Shown one piece after another: positions 57,157-64,000 of a stretch of 64,000 bases of DNA. The stretch is from Rhodopirellula sp. SM50 (lineage in GTDB: Bacteria > Planctomycetota > Planctomycetia > Pirellulales > Pirellulaceae), in contig NZ_NTFY01000020.1 of the NCBI RefSeq assembly GCF_002289565.1, positions 19,362 to 83,361 of the forward strand, given 5' to 3'. Each line of letters opens with the position of its first letter. Within the stretch, counting starts at the first letter, position 1. Position numbers and translations under genes: made by a program. Below the pieces are notes generated by a model, which was given only the letters and a program-made list of their open reading frames with translations, was not told where the DNA came from and made no database searches.

Positions 57157-58119
57157 TCAGCGCGGTTTTTCCGGCCCGATGTATTTTGAAGCGATGACCA
57201 GATTGTCAAAGTAGACAACATTGATCGGATTCTTGGTCCAACGATCGGTCACATAGCTTTCCAGCGTCAAGGCATTCGCTTGCAGCGCCGCGTCGGTTCG
57301 CCAATGGAAGCCTTTCCAATGCCCCCGTAATTCGCCGTTGATCCAATACGCTTGCTCCCCATCGGGTTGACCCGGGGAGTTATGTCGCAACATGAATTCA
57401 CAGCAGATCCATTCTTCCTTGGGGATGTCGGCTTGGGTTTCCGGTCGGAATCCGTTCCCCCAATACCGACCATCAGGACTCGCTTTCATCTGGTGCCAAT
57501 AGCTGTAGAAATTCCAACGCCCCGGAGCCGGCCATCTGCCCCAGTTCCCCCAAGGTTCGAGCGCGGTTGAAAAACGCTGGTCTCCTGGCGGTCGATTGCC
57601 GGCACCACCGAAACCGGACCAGCGGTCTCCGCCGGTCAATCCACGGTTTGCCCGCAGCGTGACGAAGTGGTGAATGTAATCGCTGTCTGCGGCAAAGCGG
57701 ACGTAGAACCTCACGAACACGTCATCCGCCGACGGAAACCACTTGGTCATCCCACCACCGGTGTCTTTGCCCAGATGCGCGGTGACCTTCAGCGATCGCG
57801 TTCCCACGGGAGCGGTTTCGTCCTTGAGAGAAACCAGCGACAGGGTGTTTCCGTTGGGGTTGCGCGTTTCGTCCCATTGATCGCCGATCCCGCCGGACTC
57901 AAAGTCGTCGAAGAAAATGAACGCCGGATGCTGCTGTCGCTCTTCCGCGCCGATTACCTCAGCCGCAATTCCATCGCCGCTGGGCAGAGATGACTGCGCG
58001 AGCGGAACGGCCACCGGTTCGGTTGCTGAGGAACGGCAGTCCAACACCGCTGCGGCCAAGAGAACCAACAACAGGGGTGATCGGTAGATTCGTTGATTCG
58101 CAACGTAGTGGAAACACAT
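57157..58119 (-). CDS. Exported lectin-fold protein, possible polysaccharide lyase
   Basis: A 320-residue exported protein. ATG 58119 with AGAGG upstream gives a signal peptide (RSPLLLVLLAAAVLDCRSS; the Cys could even be a lipoprotein site). The mature part reads as a concanavalin-A-like jelly roll (FFDDFESGGIGDQWDETRN; VFVRFYVRFAADSDYIHHFV; GRWNFYSYWHQMK; VVYFDNLVIASKYIGP). Such folds occur in polysaccharide lyases and laminarinase relatives, but no catalytic residues can be named. Confidence 0.75.
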   Translation of the reverse strand: MCFHYVANQRIYRSPLLLVLLAAAVLDCRSSATEPVAVPLAQSSLPSGDGIAAEVIGAEERQQHPAFIFFDDFESGGIGDQWDETRNPNGNTLSLVSLKDETAPVGTRSLKVTAHLGKDTGGGMTKWFPSADDVFVRFYVRFAADSDYIHHFVTLRANRGLTGGDRWSGFGGAGNRPPGDQRFSTALEPWGNWGRWPAPGRWNFYSYWHQMKASPDGRYWGNGFRPETQADIPKEEWICCEFMLRHNSPGQPDGEQAYWINGELRGHWKGFHWRTDAALQANALTLESYVTDRWTKNPINVVYFDNLVIASKYIGPEKPR

Positions 58120-58474
58120 GTCAGGCCTCTTCAAGTGAGATGGCCAAATTGTAACGCAAAGCGTGATGGACCGGTCGAGCGCTCAATCAATGTTCAGCAG
58201 AGCAACGCTGTGAAGCATTTGTTAGCGGTAGGGCGCGAGCCCTCCGGTGTTTGGGCAAAGACGAAGAACCGGAGGGCTCGCGCCCTGCCGCTAAAACCTC
58301 AAGAAACACATGGGGAAAATGCTTCACAGCGTTGCCCGCCGGGGTCAAGCAGTCATTGCTTCTGCGTTTCCGGTGGTGCGCTATCGCGACCACCGGCTAC
58401 TGGCTTTCACCCCTCTCGGGGTGATGCATGGTGTTGAACGCTAGGCCGACCACGACGCATCCTGCCGCCCCTTT
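58120..58474. other. Intergenic with family B palindrome
   Basis: 355 bp. 58201-58347 is a family B palindrome in the orientation opposite to 14066-14213. The remainder shows no gene. Confidence 0.7.
58201..58347. repeat. Family B palindrome, inverted copy
   Basis: agcaacgctgtgaagcattt ... aaatgcttcacagcgttgcc. It contains the stretch aaacctcaagaaacacatgg, the complement of one at 14090-14110. Confidence 0.87.
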
Positions 58475-59650
58475 TCAAACCCTGCGTCGTCCCCAGAAAC
58501 AACCCAGCAATGTCGGGATCAGAAATCCGATTCCGGCGGCGAGTGCGGCTTTCTGGGTGGGGACGTCATCGATCGGGGCAGCGGGGGGCGTTGCCGGGGA
58601 CACCGCGACGACGGAACCGCCGTGCAGACTTTCGAGCCTGACGGCCTCGAGTCGATCCACCACTCTATGAAGTACTGCACGTGCTCGCTCCAGATCATCC
58701 TTCGCGAACTGCAACGCAACGCTACGTCCTTCGACCGTATTTAGCTGGCGATTCACCTCGGCGTATCGTTCTGTCAGGATTGCGTGAGAGACCTCCAGCC
58801 GATGTCTCTGGTCGGCGGTTTGGGACGGATCATCGGCATCGGCGCGTTCGTCCGAATCTTCTGCGCTGGCGTTTCCTGTCTCGTCGTTTTGGTCGATCAC
58901 GGAGGACCCCACGCTGACCGCTTTGACCTCGATCGCTTTCAAAACGGCCAGATCCACTTCGACTTCGTCGATCTTCCGTTGCAGATGCATGGCTCGGTCG
59001 TATTGGATCTCGCGATGTCTTGGCCCGGATGCGAACGCATCAAACTTCGATGACTGTTCTCTGGCCGCACGAGCGACTTGTTTCTCAAGCTCTTCGACCT
59101 TTCTTTTCTGCAGCTCCACTTGTGGTTCAAGCCACGCTTCCAAGCGCGACACGCGGCGGGTGTCGAATTCGCTTCGACGGGCCAGATACCGCTCCGCGAC
59201 CAAATTGCACACGACCGATGCCGCGTTGGGATCCAAATCGATGTAGCTGATCACCATGGTGCTTCCGCTACTTCCTGATTCAATCAGCAGATTCTGACGT
59301 AGCGTTTCCGCTGTGAGTTCGGAGTTGGACAACGTCGGCGAGCGTTCGATTGCTGGATCGGAGAGCACCGATTCGAGCACCGATTCGCTTAACACGAGTT
59401 CTTTCTCTCGGTCGGCCAAGTGACTTGAGTGCGTCGGCGTGTGGGTTTCAAAGTCAGGAGCATGGTTCGCGGACAGAACAAAGCTTGCTTTAAACCGAGG
59501 CGTGACGGTTGCAAGAACGGAGTAGCCTGCAATCAGTCCGAAGAGCATGCCAACGGGAACGCTCCAACGCAGGCGGCGCAGAATCGTGGTGCGTGTGCGG
59601 CCCTGCGCTGCCGTGCGATCTGAATCGGCCGGTGCTGGTACGTTCGTCAT
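58475..59650 (-). CDS. Wzz-like chain-length / polysaccharide co-polymerase protein
   Basis: A 391-residue membrane protein with a Wzz domain. Membrane segments at about 31-50 and 365-385 bracket a periplasmic part with long coiled-coil stretches (about 165-245, 270-345). It resembles chain-length determinants of exopolysaccharide export. No tyrosine-kinase domain, kinase gene or glycosyltransferase is adjacent, so it is an orphan. Confidence 0.82.
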   Translation of the reverse strand: MTNVPAPADSDRTAAQGRTRTTILRRLRWSVPVGMLFGLIAGYSVLATVTPRFKASFVLSANHAPDFETHTPTHSSHLADREKELVLSESVLESVLSDPAIERSPTLSNSELTAETLRQNLLIESGSSGSTMVISYIDLDPNAASVVCNLVAERYLARRSEFDTRRVSRLEAWLEPQVELQKRKVEELEKQVARAAREQSSKFDAFASGPRHREIQYDRAMHLQRKIDEVEVDLAVLKAIEVKAVSVGSSVIDQNDETGNASAEDSDERADADDPSQTADQRHRLEVSHAILTERYAEVNRQLNTVEGRSVALQFAKDDLERARAVLHRVVDRLEAVRLESLHGGSVVAVSPATPPAAPIDDVPTQKAALAAGIGFLIPTLLGCFWGRRRV

Positions 59651-59838
59651 GTTTTGACTCGTCGCGGATCCAATGGTGAGGGGGAAAGGTTCGGGGTGGG
59701 GGTGCCAGGGGCCCTATGCTAACCCGGCGTCGAGCACGGCGAAACAAGTTTGTGAAAAATCGGTTACGTTCTTGCCGGGGGCAGGAGTTTTGACCGCCCC
59801 GGAACGACGCAGCCGCAGACCGATCGGAGGAAGTGAAG

Positions 59839-60621
59839 ATGAGCTACCAGGACATTTTGTTCGAAGCCAAGGACGGTGTGGCGACGATCACCATCAATCG
59901 GCCGGAGGTCTACAATGCGTTCCGCGCCGAGACCTGCGAAGAATTGATCGATGCATTCAAACGAGCCGCTTGGGAGGATGCGATTGGCGTCATCGTGCTG
60001 ACCGGCGCCGGCGGCAAGGCGTTTTCGACCGGCGGCGACCAATCCGCCCACGAAGGCCAGTATCAAGGTCGGGGAACAATTGGTCTGCCGCTGGAGGAAC
60101 TGCAAGCCGCCATCCGTGACGCTCCCAAACCGGTCATCGCCAGGGTGCAAGGTTACGCGATCGGCGGCGGCAACGTGCTGGCGCTGCTGTGTGACCTGAC
60201 GATTGCGGCCGAATCCGCGGTGTTCGGGCAAGTTGGTCCCCGCGTCGGTTCGGTCGACCCCGGTTTTGGGACCGCCTACATGGCACGCGTGATCGGCGAA
60301 AAGCGCGCTCGGGAAATGTGGTTCCTCTGTCGCCAATACTCCGGTGCCGAAGCCGTCCGGATGGGCTTAGCGAACGTCGTCGTGCCGGACAGCGAACTGG
60401 ACAAGGAAGTCGAACAGTGGTGCCGGGAGATTTTGGAAAAGAGTCCCACGGCGCTGGCCATCGCCAAGTACTCCATGAACGCCGACAGCGCCCACATCAG
60501 CGGCCTTTCGGCGATGGGCTTGCAAGCGGTCAAACTGTTTTACGGCACCGAGGAATCGAAAGAAGGTGTGCAAGCCTTTAAAGAGAAACGCAAACCGGAG
60601 TTCGGGAGGTATCGAAGCTAA
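59839..60621 (+). CDS. BadI/MenB-type crotonase, 2-ketocyclohexanecarboxyl-CoA hydrolase-like
   Basis: A 260-residue crotonase. The segments FSTGGDQSAHEGQYQGRGT, ARVQGYAIGGGNVLA and GQVGPRVGSVDPGFGTAYMA match, from memory, the ring-opening hydrolase BadI of anaerobic benzoate breakdown more closely than MenB. Asp140 (VGSVD) is the conserved acid shared with MenB. ATG 59839 has GGAGG 8 nt before. No other benzoate or menaquinone gene is near, so the pathway is uncertain; a MenB role is the alternative. Confidence 0.85.
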   Translation: MSYQDILFEAKDGVATITINRPEVYNAFRAETCEELIDAFKRAAWEDAIGVIVLTGAGGKAFSTGGDQSAHEGQYQGRGTIGLPLEELQAAIRDAPKPVIARVQGYAIGGGNVLALLCDLTIAAESAVFGQVGPRVGSVDPGFGTAYMARVIGEKRAREMWFLCRQYSGAEAVRMGLANVVVPDSELDKEVEQWCREILEKSPTALAIAKYSMNADSAHISGLSAMGLQAVKLFYGTEESKEGVQAFKEKRKPEFGRYRS

Positions 60622-60639
60622 TGCTTCAGCCACCTTTAA

Positions 60640-60680
60640 ACTGCCCGTGCCATTCGCACCTGCCCCCTTGTTCCGCGGCT
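60640..60680. repeat. Family C partial copy
   Basis: cgcacctgcccccttgttcc with ccattc nearby; a decayed copy after the crotonase gene. Confidence 0.55.
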
Positions 60681-60853
60681 CGAGCATGGCACGATGCCCT
60701 GTGTCGTATTGACGCGAGCGGTGCCGATTTGAACGCGGCTCGGGTATAATAGATTCTCAGTCGGTTGTGATGAGATGCGCAGTCCAAGAGCGTCACGTCA
60801 TCATCGACGCAGATTGGCAGGGGGTCCGCATCAGATGATCGAGGGCCGCAATC

Positions 60854-62452
60854 ATGATGGCCAGCAACACCGTGCTCGTCGCAGCAACGCGTGGCTCCCA
60901 CGCGATACGGTTTCGTACTCATTTCTGGGGCTTGGTGGGGATGTGGACTGCGGCGGCGGCGTGCTCGCTGGCTTGGAGTGTTCACGAACAGCGACAGAAC
61001 ATCTTTGAGATCGGCCGCAAGAACGCCGAGACCGCTTACGAGAAGGATCTGGTTTACCGCCGCTGGCTGGCCGAGCATGGCGGTGTTTATGTTTGGGTGA
61101 CCGGTGAAACCCGGCCAAACGTTTACCTTGCCGGCAGCCCGCGACGTGAAGTCAGCACGCCGCGCGGGACATTGACGCTGATCAATCCGGCCACCGCGAC
61201 GCGCCAGGTCTACGAGATGGAGGCGGAAGCGTATGGCGTCCGCAGCCATCTGACCAGTCTCAGGCCCATCAACCCCCTCAACGCGCCCGACCCTTGGGAA
61301 TCCGAAGCGCTACGGTTGCTGGACGCCGGCGACAACGAAGTGTGCAGTTTGGAGCGACTGCCCGGCGGGAGCTACATTCGATTGATGCGGCCATTGGTGA
61401 CCGAACAGAAGTGTCTGGAGTGCCACGCCGAGCAGGGTTACCAAATCGGTCAGATCCGCGGAGGCATCAGTGTGTCGGTGCCCATGCAACCGCTTTGGGA
61501 CGCCGGCAGGAAGGAGACCATCGCGGTTTGCGCCGGGCACGGCCTGCTCTGGGTGATCGGATTGACGGGAATCGCGTCGGGCATGCGGCGCCATCGCCGA
61601 GCGATCCAGAGCCGTCTGAACGCGGAAGAGGAATTGAGAGAAAAAGAGGTCCGCTTGACCACCTTCGCCGAACGCCACGCTCGTTTGAAAGCCGAACGAG
61701 AGAATCTGGAGAACCAAGCGCAGCTTCGTTTGGCGGGGGCGATCCAACAGAGGTTGCTTCCCAGTTCAGTGCCCCTGATCCCCGGCTTTGACCTCGCCGG
61801 GCTATCGTATCCTGCGGAAATCACCAGCGGAGACTTCTATGACTTTGTCGAGATGCCGGACGGTTGTCTGGGAATCGTTGTTGCAGACGTCAGCGGTCAT
61901 GGGACCGGGCCGGCGTTGTTGGCGACGGAAACCTGCGCCTATCTTCGAGCACTGGCGGAAACCTACTCCGACGTCGGTGAAATCTTGACGCGTCTGAACA
62001 AGTTGTTGGCCCCCGACTTTGAAGACGGCTATTTTGTGACGCTGTTTTTAGGTCGTTTTAATCCGGCCGACCACTCGTTTGTCTACGCCGGTGCCGGCCA
62101 TCAAAGCAACTTGTTGGACGCCGACGGCCAGGTGAAAACGCTCGAGTCCACTGGCCTGCCGCTGGGCTTGGTCGACGACGCGGTGATCGAGACCTCGGTG
62201 CCGTTTACCTTGCAATCCTCGCAGCTGATTCTAATGTTGACCGATGGCATTCCCGAAGCCGCGGACGCTGAAGATGAGCTTTACGGCATGAAGCGGGCGT
62301 TGGATCAGGTCAGGTCCAACCGCCACCGTCCGTCCGCCGAAATCATCGAAGCACTGTGCCGCAACGCCCAGGCATTCTCGGCCCCCGATCCTCAGAGCGA
62401 CGACATGACAGCCGTCGTGCTGAAAGCGAACTCGCCAAATCAGCCACATTGA
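60854..62452 (+). CDS. Haem-sensor SpoIIE-type serine phosphatase
   Basis: A 532-residue membrane protein. Membrane segments at about 25-42 and 222-243 enclose a periplasmic DUF3365-type domain with a c-type haem motif CLECH (187-191). Inside, a coiled coil (about 250-295) leads to a PP2C/SpoIIE phosphatase with GDFYDF, VADVSGHGTGPALLA and SDDMTAVVL holding the metal-binding Asp residues. It likely turns a redox or gas signal into dephosphorylation of an anti-anti-sigma factor or another Ser/Thr target. Both ATG 60854 and 60857 are possible. Confidence 0.9.
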   Translation: MMASNTVLVAATRGSHAIRFRTHFWGLVGMWTAAAACSLAWSVHEQRQNIFEIGRKNAETAYEKDLVYRRWLAEHGGVYVWVTGETRPNVYLAGSPRREVSTPRGTLTLINPATATRQVYEMEAEAYGVRSHLTSLRPINPLNAPDPWESEALRLLDAGDNEVCSLERLPGGSYIRLMRPLVTEQKCLECHAEQGYQIGQIRGGISVSVPMQPLWDAGRKETIAVCAGHGLLWVIGLTGIASGMRRHRRAIQSRLNAEEELREKEVRLTTFAERHARLKAERENLENQAQLRLAGAIQQRLLPSSVPLIPGFDLAGLSYPAEITSGDFYDFVEMPDGCLGIVVADVSGHGTGPALLATETCAYLRALAETYSDVGEILTRLNKLLAPDFEDGYFVTLFLGRFNPADHSFVYAGAGHQSNLLDADGQVKTLESTGLPLGLVDDAVIETSVPFTLQSSQLILMLTDGIPEAADAEDELYGMKRALDQVRSNRHRPSAEIIEALCRNAQAFSAPDPQSDDMTAVVLKANSPNQPH

Positions 62453-62477
62453 CGTCACCGCCGATTCACTGGCCGAG

Positions 62478-63704
62478 TCACTGGGGCTGCAGTGCTTGGG
62501 TGTCGTGGGGTTGGCCGATGGCGTCGAGCAGATCGCGGAACCAGGGCACGTCCTTGTCGAAGGGCTTGCCGCCTTTGATCCGTTCGAATTCGATCGCCCG
62601 CAGCTCGTCGCCGCGCTCTTCGTCTTCGCCGATCACGCCGCCTTGACCTGCCAGAGCACATTCGACGGCCTTGTCGGCACAACGCTTGATCAATGCCAAG
62701 TCTTCGTCGTTGGCACGCGCGGCGCGGCTGAAGTAGCCGCTCTTTTGCACCAGCGTCTTTTCCGCGCCGATCATCTTGGCAAACTGCTCGCCGAACCACT
62801 TGCCGGGGTTCACCGCGTCTAACTTGTAGTGGCCGAATGCATCCTTGGGCACTTCCTCGCCGCGCGACTGCATTTCCTCCACGATGGTATCCACGCCGGC
62901 ACCCTCGGAGATAAAGATGTTGACGCAGTCGATGTCGTCCATGATGGTGCGAAGGCGTGCGGCTTCTTGTTCCAGGTCGAAGTGCATTTCGGGGATATAA
63001 ACGCCATGCACTTCATCGCGCTCGCGGCTGAGTCCGGCGTCGGGCAGGAATTCCATCTGATCGAGTAGATTGCGGTACTTGAGTGCCGTCGCAGCAGTCA
63101 GCCAGCCGCAATTGCGGCCCATCACCTCGTGCACGATCAGCATCCGCGGGTTGGCGTTCTGCTCGGCCACCACGTTTTCGAAGAACCGGGCGCCCTGCTC
63201 CGCGGCGGTCCAGGCACCCAGACTTTGCTTGATCGGGATCACGTCGTTGTCGACGGTTTTGGGAAGCCCGACGACCGTCAATTCGTAGCCGTTCTTTCTC
63301 AAGAATGCCGCGAGATCGGCAGCGGAGGTGTTCGTGTCGTCACCCCCGATCGTGTGCAGCACGTCGACGCCGTCTTGCTTGAGCCGCTCCGCTGCGACTT
63401 CCAGCGGATCCTGGCCTTCTTTGACCAGGCCTCGTTTGACGCAGTCCGCAACGTTGGTCAATTTGACGCGGCTGTTGCCGATCGGGCTGCCGCCGCGTTC
63501 GTGCAGCAGCGCCGCGTTGTCGCGAACGTTTTGGTTGACCACAAAGCTGTCGCCCAACAGCAGGCCCTTGTAGCCGGATCGGTAGCAGACGATCTCCACG
63601 TCCGGAGCCGATTCGGTGTAACGCTCGATCAGGGCGCCGATGCCCGAAGAAAGGCAGGGCGCCAGTCCGCCTGCCGTCAGGATGCCTACCTTCTTAACTG
63701 CCAT
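62478..63704 (-). CDS. pfp: Pyrophosphate-dependent 6-phosphofructokinase
   Basis: A 408-residue enzyme of the PfkA family. GGDDT (120-124) has Asp123 where ATP-dependent enzymes have Gly, and PKTVDND has Lys149 where they have Gly. Both changes are the accepted markers of PPi use. MGRNCGW is the fructose-6-phosphate site. It works reversibly in glycolysis and gluconeogenesis. Stands alone. Confidence 0.92.
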   Translation of the reverse strand: MAVKKVGILTAGGLAPCLSSGIGALIERYTESAPDVEIVCYRSGYKGLLLGDSFVVNQNVRDNAALLHERGGSPIGNSRVKLTNVADCVKRGLVKEGQDPLEVAAERLKQDGVDVLHTIGGDDTNTSAADLAAFLRKNGYELTVVGLPKTVDNDVIPIKQSLGAWTAAEQGARFFENVVAEQNANPRMLIVHEVMGRNCGWLTAATALKYRNLLDQMEFLPDAGLSRERDEVHGVYIPEMHFDLEQEAARLRTIMDDIDCVNIFISEGAGVDTIVEEMQSRGEEVPKDAFGHYKLDAVNPGKWFGEQFAKMIGAEKTLVQKSGYFSRAARANDEDLALIKRCADKAVECALAGQGGVIGEDEERGDELRAIEFERIKGGKPFDKDVPWFRDLLDAIGQPHDTQALQPQ

Positions 63705-63905
63705 GGCTTGCTTCTCGATTAGACCAATGAACGGGGTACCATACCGGCCCCAGTCTATGAAACTTTCCGCGGCCGGTCACCCGGGGAGCGTAGTGGTGGA
63801 AGGCGTTTGTCCGTAGGCGCCCAATAGGGTTGCCTGGGTGCCCCTTGGGGAAGTGCCTAGAACAAGGGCGATGAGGGGGAATCGGAGGCGTGCGGAGTGC
63901 TGGGA

Positions 63906-64000
63906 GGGCAAAACGACGGGGGCAAAACGACGGGGGCAAAACGATGGGGGCAAAACGATGGGGGCAAAACGATGGGGGCAAAACGATGGGGGCAAAACGA
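63906..64000. repeat. 14-bp tandem repeat running off the window
   Basis: Nearly seven copies of gggggcaaaacgat, the first two with c in place of t. The array continues beyond the right edge. Confidence 0.95.

Overview
The window looks like chromosomal DNA of a planctomycete, most likely a Pirellulaceae member related to Rhodopirellula. The evidence is a Planctomycete-type cytochrome/DUF1549/DUF1553 gene paired with a DUF1501 gene, a PVC-type membrane-bound dehydrogenase fused to a haem domain, small membrane proteins with NPYSSP or FSLRTLF signatures, and many dispersed GC-rich palindromes between genes. I saw no rRNA or tRNA gene and no transposase or recombinase gene.

Layout. 0.1-6.1 kb: an exported S15/CocE-type hydrolase and a DUF1501-PSD1 pair. 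6.7-14.0 kb: an accessory island that I read as an integron-like cassette array without an integrase in view. It has nine candidate attC sites (five strong, two moderate or weak, two doubtful-to-moderate), a TIR-domain gene, an exported protein gene, two membrane protein genes and one small FSLRTLF gene. Gene-bearing cassettes alternate with ORF-less cassettes that belong to two repeated sequence families. 14.5-16.5 kb: an exported double esterase. 17-21.5 kb: an HtrA-type protease followed by an NtrB/NtrC-type two-component pair. 21.9-28.7 kb: type II secretion genes (F, E and a secretin-N-domain protein). 29-31 kb: methionine aminopeptidase and a ThuA-like protein. 31.1-33.5 kb: egtB-egtD for ergothioneine. 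33.8-42.3 kb: a patatin-like lipase and a compact fatty-acid beta-oxidation operon (acyl-CoA ligase, thiolase, FadJ-type multifunctional enzyme, acyl-CoA dehydrogenase). 43-46.3 kb: an exported HEWGTF-family protein, then an ECF sigma factor with its FecR-type anti-sigma factor. 46.8-48.2 kb: a FixJ-type regulator, an orphan intrinsic terminator that hints at a small RNA, and a DUF2513 gene. 48.2-52.5 kb: a 1401-residue ceramidase/dehydrogenase/cytochrome fusion. 52.7-57.0 kb: an RDD protein and two ABC transporter ATPase-permease pairs. 57.2-63.7 kb: a lectin-fold exported protein, a Wzz-like protein, a BadI-like crotonase, a haem-sensing SpoIIE phosphatase and a PPi-type phosphofructokinase. 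The right edge runs into a 14-bp tandem repeat.

The most interesting part is the cassette array. Five sites (7517, 7090, 8506, 9208, 10365, 11024 region) fold into 17-18 bp stems with two unpaired bases in the 5' arm exactly 7 nt apart, as in integron attC sites. The cassettes alternate gene / no gene / gene / no gene, and the ORF-less ones are paralogous copies. This suggests that they carry promoters or RNAs serving the next cassette. The TIR gene starts about 22 nt after a predicted crossover and its stop codon lies inside the next attC, which makes it a candidate cassette-borne antiphage NADase.
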